A stretch of DNA of 64,000 nucleotides from Weissella soli (GTDB taxonomy: Bacteria; Bacillota; Bacilli; Lactobacillales; Lactobacillaceae): the NCBI RefSeq assembly GCF_001761545.1, contig NZ_CP017326.1, forward strand, positions 744,001 to 808,000. The letters are read 5' to 3'. Position numbers and translations under genes: made by a program. Numbering within the stretch: the first letter of the stretch is position 1; each line of letters begins with the position of its first letter. A model generated the notes under the pieces. The model searched no databases and was not told where the DNA came from. It saw only the letters and a list, made by a program, of their open reading frames with translations. This document shows, in pieces, positions 9,081 to 15,916 of the stretch.

Positions 9081-9111
9081 ATTAAAAACCTTCGAGTGAG
9101 CTTTAAGTCAA
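9081..9111 (-). promoter_or_regulatory. MerR-type promoter with 19-bp spacer for the aldo/keto reductase operon
   Basis: On the minus strand TTGACT (9106-9111) and TTTAAT (9081-9086) are separated by exactly 19 bp. Such overlong spacers are the hallmark of MerR-controlled promoters, in which the regulator untwists DNA to align the boxes. The spacer holds an imperfect inverted repeat (CTTAAAG...TCGAAGG). The MerR gene at the end of this operon is the obvious regulator. Confidence 0.65.
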
Positions 9112-9428
9112 CCCTTTTAATTTCTTATGTTGCAAATTAGAAATTCAAATAAACAAATCTAGGGGAAATTTTACTTAACAAATCAGTTATTATTGACTAT
9201 TTTATTCATATATTATGAAGAAAATATACAGATAGATCGTAATTCTGCCTAATATTCAGCTAGATTTAATCTATTGCAGTATTTTAATTTTTGTATAATT
9301 ATGCTAAAATAAGCCTAATTGTTCTACTATGAACGTGGCTTAAATTAAGTAGTTATTCGCATTTCATTGGGGCTATGATGACATGTGAACAACTGCTTTT
9401 ATTTTTTAATGAACACTGGAGTAAAACC
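9112..9428. other. AT-rich intergenic region between the aldo/keto reductase operon and the GNAT gene
   Basis: About 320 bp, very AT-rich, without a convincing ORF. A plus-strand TATAAT at 9294-9299 may be the -10 box of the acetyltransferase gene, though no good -35 box stands 16-18 bp upstream. Downstream of it a small imperfect hairpin (AAGCC...GGCTT enclosing GTTC...GAAC, about 9311-9341) would lie in the 5' leader. Nothing else was recognised. Confidence 0.35.
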
Positions 9429-9941
9429 ATGTATATGAAAGAATTGTCAGTTTCAGATGTAACCGAATTACAAAAAATTTGTGTTGACACTTTTTATGAT
9501 GCCTTCGCTACATATAACACAGCTGAAAATATGAGTCTTTATTTAGATCGCCAATACAATTTAGAAAAATTAATCTCTGAATTAAAAAACAAAAACACCT
9601 ATTTTTATTTTATATTTGATGATGACCACGGTGCCGTGGGATATCTGAAATTGAACACGGCAGATGCACAATCAGAAAATACTTTCAAGGACGCTCTAGA
9701 AATTGAACGTATATACATTCGCCACGCTTTTCAAAACCAAGGCCTCGGTGAGATCTTATATAACATTGCAAAGACTAAGGCTACCCTCTTAGGTAAAAAA
9801 CAAGTTTGGTTAGGAGTTTGGGAATACAATCAAACAGCCATCACATTTTATCAACACTACGGTTTTGAATTCGCAGGTAGCCGCACCGTTCATCTTGGTG
9901 ATGCACCCCAAATCGATTTGCTAATGGTCAAACATCTGTGA
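9429..9941 (+). CDS. GNAT-family N-acetyltransferase
   Basis: Acetyltransferase of 170 residues. The acetyl-CoA binding motif A is visible as IRHAFQNQGLGEILYNIA, followed by motif B (VWLGVWEYNQTAITFYQHYGFEF), both standard in the GNAT fold. The acyl acceptor cannot be predicted; related proteins acetylate amino acids, polyamines or ribosomal-protein N-termini. I use the ATG at 9429 because TGGAG lies 7 bp upstream; an in-frame ATG at 9375 has no comparable site and would add 18 residues unlike the family. Monocistronic, followed by a bidirectional terminator. Confidence 0.85.
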   Translation: MYMKELSVSDVTELQKICVDTFYDAFATYNTAENMSLYLDRQYNLEKLISELKNKNTYFYFIFDDDHGAVGYLKLNTADAQSENTFKDALEIERIYIRHAFQNQGLGEILYNIAKTKATLLGKKQVWLGVWEYNQTAITFYQHYGFEFAGSRTVHLGDAPQIDLLMVKHL

Positions 9942-9956
9942 TTAAAATGATTAACT

Positions 9957-10009
9957 ACGTAAAAAGCCCTCAGAATTGGCATTGCCAACCTTGAGGGCCT
10001 TTTATGTAG
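9957..10009. terminator. Bidirectional terminator between the GNAT and ferric-reductase genes
   Basis: GC-rich stem AAAAAGCCCTCA (9961-9972) against 9992-10003 with one bulge, and an inner TTGGC/GCCAA helix. T-runs flank both sides, so it can serve the convergent genes on both strands. Confidence 0.8.
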
Positions 10010-10020
10010 TTATACTATGA

Positions 10021-11304
10021 TTAGAAATTAAACTTCTCACCATAGATGTCAGCTTTACGAACACCTGCATCTTGGAGCAACTTCATCGTGCCGACCATCA
10101 TGGGCGTTGAACCACCCACAATATAGAAGGAATTGCGATTTTTAGTAACAATCGTTTTGACCTGATTTTCGTTTAAGCGGCCCACTTGCGACGCATACTC
10201 TAGATTAGGGTTTTTCACCGCTAAATCCTGCAAATCATTTTCATAGATTAAATCTTCTTTTTTCGACGCCACACGGATAAAGGACACCTTGTGCTTATCG
10301 ATCAGCGACCTGGTGAGTGAAATCAGTGGGACCGATCCCACCCCTGAGCCGATAAAGACCAAATGCTTGCCTTCATTTTCCTTAATCGATTCTGACAATC
10401 GTCCATAAGAGCCATCAATCTTGACCTTGGCACCCACTGGTATTTTGTCTAACTTTGCGGTGAAATCACCCCAATTACGGATGGCAAAGACCAGTTCTCG
10501 TTTCGCCTGGTCATAGCGCAAAATTGAAAATGGGTGCATCTCTTTAAAGCCATCAACTTCTGGAAATGAAATATAGACAAAATCACCCGGATGAATCTGT
10601 GCATTTTTATTAAGACGGATGACCAACTCAGTCACGGAATGTGCCAACTTTTTATTGGCGATGAGCTGCCCATGTCTCGCGAGGAGCGGCTTACCAAAGT
10701 GATAATACAGATACATCACCGCGGTCACACCTGAGTAGACAAAGAACAATGTCATGAATGGCGTGATCGTCACAATGTAGGGTATTAAAATAACGTGTGC
10801 AAACACTAACAGCGTGGCCACAATATTTAAACGATGGAGCCATACTGAGACTTCATAGCTCAAAATCTTTTCAATGGTTGTCTTGATCTTTCGGAGCACT
10901 TTACTTCTTGATGTTAACCAACCCGACATGAAGAAAATTGAGTAGGCCGCAATCCCAATGAAGATGATTAACGCGATATCACCAGTCTGTTTAATTAACC
11001 CTGAGGATTGCAACATCATTTTGTGTGTAAAAGCCAAGACAATCGCACTGACACCCAGGATACCATGGACAAAATACATCTCTGGCAAACCGATCAATTT
11101 GTCAATCCACTTCGGTTTGATGGAAATAGCAATGGCAAAAAGCATCCAGACGTACGCGATGATACCAATTTGTGAAGCGAATAGATTTGACACATTGATT
11201 GTGTTTTGCATCCCCTGTGATAGGGTCTGGATTAACGGTAGTGGCAAGACAAAAATAGCTGCCATCCAGAAAAGTCCGAGCCAATATTTATGAGATTTTA
11301 GCAT
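10021..11304 (-). CDS. Ferric-reductase-like transmembrane flavocytochrome / FNR-type oxidoreductase
   Basis: Membrane electron-transfer protein of 427 residues. The N-terminal half has about six helices of the ferric-reductase (FRD) fold with candidate heme ligands His80, His94, His157 and His170. The C-terminal half is a ferredoxin-NADP reductase-type module with the FAD motif HPFSIL and the nucleotide motif GSGVGSVPLISL. It probably takes electrons from cytoplasmic NAD(P)H across the membrane. The ATG at 11304 was chosen because GAGGG precedes it and the longer upstream frame lies inside apbE; the genes overlap by 17 bp. Together with the ApbE and FMN-binding genes it forms a flavin-based extracytosolic electron-transfer unit. 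Confidence 0.82.
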   Translation of the reverse strand: MLKSHKYWLGLFWMAAIFVLPLPLIQTLSQGMQNTINVSNLFASQIGIIAYVWMLFAIAISIKPKWIDKLIGLPEMYFVHGILGVSAIVLAFTHKMMLQSSGLIKQTGDIALIIFIGIAAYSIFFMSGWLTSRSKVLRKIKTTIEKILSYEVSVWLHRLNIVATLLVFAHVILIPYIVTITPFMTLFFVYSGVTAVMYLYYHFGKPLLARHGQLIANKKLAHSVTELVIRLNKNAQIHPGDFVYISFPEVDGFKEMHPFSILRYDQAKRELVFAIRNWGDFTAKLDKIPVGAKVKIDGSYGRLSESIKENEGKHLVFIGSGVGSVPLISLTRSLIDKHKVSFIRVASKKEDLIYENDLQDLAVKNPNLEYASQVGRLNENQVKTIVTKNRNSFYIVGGSTPMMVGTMKLLQDAGVRKADIYGEKFNF

Positions 11305-12061
11305 GTGTTTCGCCCTCTTGTCTTGTAAAAATAAACCCACTTAAATTGTCAGGTAGTGCTAGGTCAGGATTCACCATTAAGGCCGTCGCCCACACATCAA
11401 CTTCCTGGAGCGCTTGGCCAATCACCGTTGTTTGTAGGATATCGTCGACAGCTCCCTTAATATGGTGCCCCCGTTCAGAAATGCCCGATGTGGCAATCGC
11501 CCCGGTTTTTAGCTGGACCGTCTTAATAATGCTATAACGATCGGTCGGATCAACAATGCCGATGTCAAATACCCAGTCCGATTGCTCCCGGGTCTCCATC
11601 TGCATATCACCCCCACCGATCAAGTTCACCGCTTGCACGCTGGGAAATTGGAACAGGGGCACTAGGAATTTTGAAAAGCCAACTTCAATCGACCAGCCCT
11701 TCACAAAACCAGAGGGTTCAAATTCACCATTGTAGTTGGCATCAAAAGCATCATGCGTTGCTAACTTAGCTGCTAAACTTGAGGCAAAGACGAAATAAAG
11801 ATCTGGCGACATCGTCAGGGCCGTGATCTCACCACGATTATAGCGACTGACCTCAGAATCAGCTAAATACGGTGAAAAACGGGTATTGATTTGCTCTAAA
11901 TATACTTCTAACAGATTTTGGAAGTGTTGCACTTTAGCGAGCAGCGCCGGCTTCTCGGCTGTCTCATCCAAAACAATTTGGCTAGTAAAAACAGTGCCCA
12001 TTGTGTGATACACAAAACTCAACATGGTATGCCCTTTGATGCGCTTAGAATGCATTTCCAT
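11288..12061 (-). CDS. apbE: FAD:protein FMN transferase (ApbE family)
   Basis: Flavin transferase of 257 residues that attaches FMN covalently to a threonine of a target protein. Family landmarks: the N-terminal HTMGTVF segment, the middle GGDM in NLIGGGDMQME, and IATSGISERGHHI near residue 195, which is the ApbE metal/FAD-site region. The likely target is the FMN_bind protein encoded 20 bp upstream, which has an SGAT flavinylation motif. No signal peptide is evident, so it may act in the cytoplasm before export or by another route. Start: ATG at 12061 with AGAGG about 9 bp upstream; ATG at 12025 with AAAGG upstream is also possible. The gene overlaps the following reductase gene by 17 bp. 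Confidence 0.88.
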   Translation of the reverse strand: MEMHSKRIKGHTMLSFVYHTMGTVFTSQIVLDETAEKPALLAKVQHFQNLLEVYLEQINTRFSPYLADSEVSRYNRGEITALTMSPDLYFVFASSLAAKLATHDAFDANYNGEFEPSGFVKGWSIEVGFSKFLVPLFQFPSVQAVNLIGGGDMQMETREQSDWVFDIGIVDPTDRYSIIKTVQLKTGAIATSGISERGHHIKGAVDDILQTTVIGQALQEVDVWATALMVNPDLALPDNLSGFIFTRQEGETHAKIS

Positions 12062-12081
12062 ATGCCTATACCTCTACCTTA

Positions 12082-12576
12082 TTATACTGCTTTATCAAGG
12101 GCAGATTGTAGTGATTGGGTGTAACCTTCATATGTCACGGTTGCCCCAGAGATAGCTTGGATATCAGCGGATTGGGCTTTCTTTGTTTCAGAGATGTAAA
12201 CGGGTTCAGCCTGGTTGTCAATTGCCTGACTGCGGCCTTCACCATCTTCACTTGTACTATGAACCATCGTCACGTCGGTGATTTTCCCGCCAGAAATGGT
12301 CACTTTAACCTGGACGTTACCCCACTGGGTGCTCACAGATGAGCCCTTATAAGTGCCATCCTTATACTTGCCGCTCGAACTACTCGTCGAAATCGTCGAT
12401 GAACTCGAACTCACACTGGTGGTGTCACTTGTGCTGTCAGTCGTCGTTGCTTGACTCGTGGTGGTCGCACTAGCATCAGTCGATGATCCTTTATTCATTA
12501 GTAACAACCAGTAAGCATCTAAAACCATCGCGACCGCGATTAAACCTGTGACCAGAACTGCAAGAATTTTTTTCAT
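12082..12576 (-). CDS. Membrane-anchored FMN-binding domain protein
   Basis: Protein of 164 residues: an N-terminal signal or anchor helix (about 4-27), a Ser/Thr-rich linker (31-69) suited to spanning the cell wall, and an FMN_bind domain (71-164). The domain ends in ADIQAISGATVTYEGY, where S143-G144-A145-T146 is the flavinylation motif used by ApbE; Thr146 is the expected FMN attachment residue. It is the first gene of the module and is probably the extracellular electron carrier reduced by the membrane flavocytochrome. There is no lipobox Cys. Start ATG at 12576 with AGAAGG 7 bp upstream. Confidence 0.85.
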   Translation of the reverse strand: MKKILAVLVTGLIAVAMVLDAYWLLLMNKGSSTDASATTTSQATTTDSTSDTTSVSSSSSTISTSSSSGKYKDGTYKGSSVSTQWGNVQVKVTISGGKITDVTMVHSTSEDGEGRSQAIDNQAEPVYISETKKAQSADIQAISGATVTYEGYTQSLQSALDKAV

Positions 12577-12651
12577 AATCAAACCTTCTTTTTAACTTTT
12601 TATATTATTTGCTTTCTAACTGTTGTCAGTTTAACTGCTATGGATAAACCC

Positions 12652-12681
12652 AACCTTAAGTGGACACTAACTGAACCTTAA
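12652..12681. repeat. Direct repeat AACCTTAA upstream of the electron-transfer operon
   Basis: Two copies of AACCTTAA, 12652-12659 and 12674-12681, start 22 bp apart, close to two helical turns. They lie between the divergent flavin operon (minus) and FMN reductase gene (plus). Same-face direct repeats like this are typical of OmpR-type response regulator sites. Assignment is by pattern only. Confidence 0.35.
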
Positions 12682-12702
12682 AAAAATAATTTCACCAAAT
12701 AT

Positions 12703-12731
12703 TTGCAAAAAATAAAATTATGCACTATACT
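12703..12731 (+). promoter_or_regulatory. Strong promoter of the FMN reductase gene
   Basis: TTGCAA (12703-12708), 17-bp spacer, TATACT (12726-12731). The start codon at 12785 follows about 50 bp later. Confidence 0.75.
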
Positions 12732-12784
12732 TACTTTTAGTAATTAAATTTGTTGATTAGTTAGAAAGAGAGTTGTATTTATTT

Positions 12785-13327
12785 ATGTCTAAGTTTGGTA
12801 TTATTGTTGGTTCAATTCGTAAAAATTCATATTCAAAGGGTGTTGCTGATGCCCTAGTCGCTGGTTTGCCAGCCGATGCAGAAGTCACTTATATTAATAT
12901 TGCTGACTTGCCTTTGTACAACCAAGATTTGGATGAGAACTCACCTGAATCATACGTGAACTTCCGTGCCGAAGTGGCTGCACAAGATGCTTTCATCTTC
13001 GTGACACCAGAACACAACCGAAGCATCCCTGCTGCATTGAAGAATGCTTTGGATATTGCTTCACGTCCTTGGGGACAAAGTGTTTGGGGTGGTAAGCCAG
13101 CCATGGTTGCCTCACAATCAATCGGTGGTACTGGTGCCTCATTGGCTAACCACGCCTTGCGTCAATCATTGGTAATTTTGGACATGCCTACCATGCAACA
13201 ACCTGAATTGTACATTGGTAACACAATGGCTTTGGCTGATGAAGCTGGTCAAATTACTAACGAAGACACAAAGAAGTTCTTGGCAGATAGCGCAAAGCAA
13301 TTCGTAGCCTTCGCTGCAAAGTTTTAA
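12785..13327 (+). CDS. NAD(P)H-dependent FMN reductase (flavodoxin-like fold)
   Basis: Flavoprotein of 180 residues in the NADPH-dependent FMN reductase/ChrR-type quinone reductase family. The phosphate loop is GSIRKNSYSKGV (10-20), and the characteristic isoalloxazine-contacting motif PEHNRSIPAALKNALD is at 75-90. Codons are strongly biased to TTG, GGT, GCT and CAA, as in highly expressed genes. The ATG at 12785 is used; the TTG at 12773 overlaps the AGAGAG ribosome binding site. It is divergent from the flavin electron-transfer operon, which suggests linked redox functions, but it may simply be a general quinone/azo reductase. Confidence 0.88.
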   Translation: MSKFGIIVGSIRKNSYSKGVADALVAGLPADAEVTYINIADLPLYNQDLDENSPESYVNFRAEVAAQDAFIFVTPEHNRSIPAALKNALDIASRPWGQSVWGGKPAMVASQSIGGTGASLANHALRQSLVILDMPTMQQPELYIGNTMALADEAGQITNEDTKKFLADSAKQFVAFAAKF

Positions 13328-13332
13328 TTAAT

Positions 13333-13375
13333 ACAGAAAAAAGACTGATCATCTGATGATCAGTCTTTTTTCTGT
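13333..13375. terminator. Bidirectional terminator
   Basis: Perfect 20-bp stem (13333-13352 with 13356-13375) and a 3-nt loop, with a T6 run inside the distal part of each arm. It serves the FMN reductase gene (plus) and the convergent monooxygenase-like gene (minus). Confidence 0.9.
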
Positions 13376-13430
13376 CTTCAAACTATTTTGAACTCGTTAT
13401 ATTTGAGTGATCAATTGACAGATTCAGCAA

Positions 13431-13724
13431 TTAATCAAGTTCTTGAAAACGAGTCACTTGCATGTGTAACTGGTACTTATCCCTGAGTTGCGCAATTTCT
13501 TGCATCATTGGTGATTTATGATGAAAGTCAATGGCTTCTTGATTAGTCCACTGATCAATCAGTAGCACACTATCAACATCTTCCATCGGGAAAAAATATT
13601 CATACCGCTCATTACCGACTTCTTGACGCACGCGCGCAACGATGCCAGAAGCAACCATTTCTTCGGCAAACTTCTTGGCATTCCCGGATTCGCCTGTATA
13701 TAAAATATTAACGGTGATCGCCAT
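13431..13724 (-). CDS. Antibiotic biosynthesis monooxygenase (ABM) domain protein
   Basis: Single-domain protein of 97 residues with the dimeric alpha/beta-barrel ABM fold. Recognisable features are the central strand VDSVLLIDQWTNQEAIDFHHKSPMM, in which W..QEAIDFHHKS is the family signature, and the C-terminal RFQELD. Related YgiN-type proteins oxidise quinols or serve as small redox or heme-contact enzymes; many have no proven function. It has its own start with an AGAGA-type site and is separated by 130 bp from the SDR gene. Confidence 0.75.
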   Translation of the reverse strand: MAITVNILYTGESGNAKKFAEEMVASGIVARVRQEVGNERYEYFFPMEDVDSVLLIDQWTNQEAIDFHHKSPMMQEIAQLRDKYQLHMQVTRFQELD

Positions 13725-13854
13725 GCTGAATCTCTCTTTCTTAAAATGCTAATTTAATTTTATTGTATCATCTAGTCCCTTAACAAGAATTTTAAATAAC
13801 TCGTCTTGTAGATGAAAGAGTTTGTTAACTCGTAACATTTTTTTGATTTGTTGA

Positions 13855-14604
13855 TCAAACTATTTGACTCGTTGGCCGGATCAGAACCTCACTAATGGCA
13901 ACATGTTTGGGTTGGTCAATGGCGTACAAGACTGCGTTTGCAATATCATCAGCTGCCAAAGAATTCATTGAACCGCTATTTTTCGGATCATAAAGATCTT
14001 GGAGTGCCTCTTCAATCACCCTGTTGTCAACGGACTGAATCAATTCAGTTGCCACCGCCCCTGGTGAGATGATGGTTGAACGAATGCCAAAGTCTCTTTC
14101 CTCTTGGCGCAGACCTTCCATGATGGCACGGACAGCATATTTTGTCCCATTATAGACCGCACTACCTGGGTATACTACATGCCCCGCGACAGAATCGGTT
14201 GTGATGATCAGGCCATCCTTTTGTTGCTCCATAATAGGTAAAACAGCCGTAATGCCATGCAGAACACCCATGATGTTAATATCTAACATCCGTTGATAAC
14301 TCTCTAAGTTGCCTTCACGTAAGAACCCCTGAGGCATCACGCCGGCGTTATTATATAAAACATCTACTTTACCGTATTTTTCATAGGCCAAGTTAACGAG
14401 TTGCTTAACATCCTGGAAGTTCGCCACATCAGTGACCTGATAAATAGCATTGGCCCCAATCGTGGCCGTTAAGGTTGCCAACCGATCTGCACGCCGGGCA
14501 CCGAGAACCACCTTAGCTCCCCGACTGGCTAACAATTTAGCAGTAGCTTCCCCAATTCCTGATGAAGCACCCGTAATAACAACGACTTTATTCTCGACTG
14601 TCAT
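13855..14604 (-). CDS. Short-chain dehydrogenase/reductase (classical SDR)
   Basis: NAD(P)-dependent oxidoreductase of 249 residues with all classical SDR elements: TGASSGIGEA (11-20), NNAG (85-88), Asn110, Ser138, and the catalytic Tyr151 and Lys155 in YNGTK. The G-A-R-R segment after the second strand (36-38) suggests NADP(H) preference. It is the last of three tightly packed genes (CMD-like, cupin, SDR), 3 bp after the cupin stop. Substrate unknown; the operon context indicates a reactive small carbonyl or aromatic compound. Confidence 0.9.
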   Translation of the reverse strand: MTVENKVVVITGASSGIGEATAKLLASRGAKVVLGARRADRLATLTATIGANAIYQVTDVANFQDVKQLVNLAYEKYGKVDVLYNNAGVMPQGFLREGNLESYQRMLDINIMGVLHGITAVLPIMEQQKDGLIITTDSVAGHVVYPGSAVYNGTKYAVRAIMEGLRQEERDFGIRSTIISPGAVATELIQSVDNRVIEEALQDLYDPKNSGSMNSLAADDIANAVLYAIDQPKHVAISEVLIRPTSQIV

Positions 14605-14607
14605 TGA

Positions 14608-15018
14608 TTATGCCTCCAATGCATTATAAACTTCGTCAGCGACTGGTTCCAACCATTCGGGGCTGCCAGCTGTAATGGCGATATGTTCAAACCAACTATC
14701 AACTTTAGCACCATGCCAATGTTTCACACCATCCTTAGTGATCACAACATCGCCAGCTTGTAATGACCTAGCTGGTTGTCCCGCTTCCTGGTACCAACCC
14801 TCACCGGCCGTGACCAGCAAAATTTGATACCCATGGTGATGGATATGCCAGTTATTACGCGCACCTGGCGCAAAATCAACGGTGCCGATATTAATTTTTT
14901 CATCGGGGCTTTGGGTCAATGTATTGAGAAAGGTGTCGCCAATGAAAAATTGGCTAAAGGGATTAGGTATCCCAGGCCCAAAGATGGCCCCATTTTTAAG
15001 TTCTGTATATTTTGTCAT
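14608..15018 (-). CDS. Cupin domain protein
   Basis: Small beta-barrel protein of 136 residues. Cupin motif 1 is NNWHIHHHGYQ (His58, His60-62) and motif 2 ends in VKHWHG (His100, His102), giving a likely metal site. Sequence in the style IFGPGIPNPFSQFFIGDTFLN matches cupins usually paired with carboxymuconolactone decarboxylase-like proteins, as here: its ATG overlaps the stop of the CMD gene by 4 bp (ATGA). Probably a metal-dependent enzyme acting with its two neighbours. Confidence 0.87.
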   Translation of the reverse strand: MTKYTELKNGAIFGPGIPNPFSQFFIGDTFLNTLTQSPDEKINIGTVDFAPGARNNWHIHHHGYQILLVTAGEGWYQEAGQPARSLQAGDVVITKDGVKHWHGAKVDSWFEHIAITAGSPEWLEPVADEVYNALEA

Positions 15019-15344
15019 TTATCATCTTCTCCAAAAATTTCTTTTGCAATATTAAACGCTGACCAAGCGCTTGGCCACCCAACATAAAATGCTAACTGCG
15101 TGATAATTTCGACGACTTCATTTTTCGTGAGGCCATTTTCTTTAGCCTTATTCAAATGAAAGGGTAATTGTTGAAAGGCGCCTTGGGTAATCAATGCGCT
15201 AATCGTTGCTAAACTCCGGTCGCGAGGTGATAATTCGGTTTCACGTGACCAAACCTGACCAAATAGGACATCGTCGTTTAATGCCGCAAATTTTGGTGCA
15301 AATTCACCCAGTGCATCACGACCTGCTGTGACTTTTTCTGCCAT
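15015..15344 (-). CDS. Carboxymuconolactone decarboxylase family protein
   Basis: Helical protein of 109 residues with the CMD signature: RDRSLATISALI and LPFHLNKAKENGLTKNEVVEIITQLAFYVGWPSAW. It lacks the CxxC pair of AhpD peroxidases, so it is unlikely to be a disulfide reductase and more likely a gamma-carboxymuconolactone decarboxylase-like enzyme. It is the first gene of the CMD-cupin-SDR operon, translationally coupled to the cupin gene, and transcribed from a MerR-type promoter that it shares with the divergent regulator gene. Confidence 0.88.
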   Translation of the reverse strand: MAEKVTAGRDALGEFAPKFAALNDDVLFGQVWSRETELSPRDRSLATISALITQGAFQQLPFHLNKAKENGLTKNEVVEIITQLAFYVGWPSAWSAFNIAKEIFGEDDK

Positions 15345-15376
15345 TCTTCATATCTCCATCCTTCATTATTAAGCCC

Positions 15377-15407
15377 ATTTTATTCGTTAGAGTGCACTCT
15401 AAGTCAA
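15377..15407 (-). promoter_or_regulatory. MerR-type promoter with perfect 16-bp palindrome for the CMD-cupin-SDR operon
   Basis: Minus-strand TTGACT (15402-15407) and TAAAAT (15377-15382) are 19 bp apart. The spacer and the edge of the -35 box hold the perfect palindrome TTAGAGTGCACTCTAA (15387-15402). This is textbook MerR-operator geometry. Confidence 0.85.
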
Positions 15408-15417
15408 GTGAATGTTG

Positions 15418-15430
15418 TATAATCAGTGCA
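15418..15430 (+). promoter_or_regulatory. -10 box of merR giving a probable leaderless mRNA
   Basis: Plus-strand TATAAT (15418-15423) lies 6 bp before the ATG at 15430, so the predicted start of transcription is the start codon itself. No ribosome binding site precedes the ATG, in agreement. The palindrome at 15387-15402 covers the -35 region, so the regulator should also control itself. Confidence 0.65.
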
Positions 15431-15858
15431 TGGAAAAAACTACCCCACAATTTAAAATGAAATACGTTGCCGAAAAAACTGGTCTGTCGGAATATACCCT
15501 CCGTTACTATGAAAAAGAAGGCTTGATTGTCCCCGCTCGGTCTGCGAATAATTTACGGTTGTACAGCCAAGAAGATGTTGAATGGCTCTTCTTCATTGAA
15601 CACATGCGATCGACCGATATGTCCATTAAAGATTTAAAACACTTCGTTAAATTACGGCGCAATGGCACTGAATATGAAACAGAACTATTGGATATTTTGC
15701 TACAACACCGTCAAAACGTCCGTGATAAACTTACTAAATATCAAGCCAATTTAGAGCTGTTGGATCATAAAATTGACATTTACACTGATCAATTAAAGAA
15801 CCGCGATCAAAATCTTTATGATTATTTCGTGACACTCAATGCCGACAAATTCCAATAG
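15430..15858 (+). CDS. MerR-family transcriptional regulator
   Basis: Regulator of 142 residues. The N-terminal winged helix contains KYVAEKTGLSEYTLRYYEKEGL (MerR signature, about 11-32), then a recognition wing and IEHMRSTDMSIKDLKHFVKL; a coiled-coil helix follows (about 80-120). There is no cysteine, so metal sensing is unlikely. The in-frame ATG at 15412 lies upstream of the -10 box and cannot be in the transcript; the ATG at 15430 aligns with the family. It is divergent from the CMD-cupin-SDR operon, sharing one operator, and is the likely activator of it. Confidence 0.9.
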   Translation: MEKTTPQFKMKYVAEKTGLSEYTLRYYEKEGLIVPARSANNLRLYSQEDVEWLFFIEHMRSTDMSIKDLKHFVKLRRNGTEYETELLDILLQHRQNVRDKLTKYQANLELLDHKIDIYTDQLKNRDQNLYDYFVTLNADKFQ

Positions 15859-15860
15859 AC

Positions 15861-15906
15861 ACAAAAAACAGGTTCAACTGGTATTTCCAGTGAACCTGTT
15901 TTTTGT
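15861..15906. terminator. Bidirectional terminator
   Basis: Stem 15861-15881 against 15887-15906 (20 bp, one bulged A) with ACAAAAAACAGG/CCTGTTTTTTGT ends. It separates convergent genes (merR on plus, the unknown 421-residue protein on minus). Confidence 0.88.
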
Positions 15907-15916
15907 TGTTCAGGCA

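Noticed and set aside
9375-9428. Upstream ATG at 9375 as the GNAT start
   Set aside because: No proper ribosome binding site and an N-terminus unlike the family; TGGAG sits 7 bp before the ATG at 9429.
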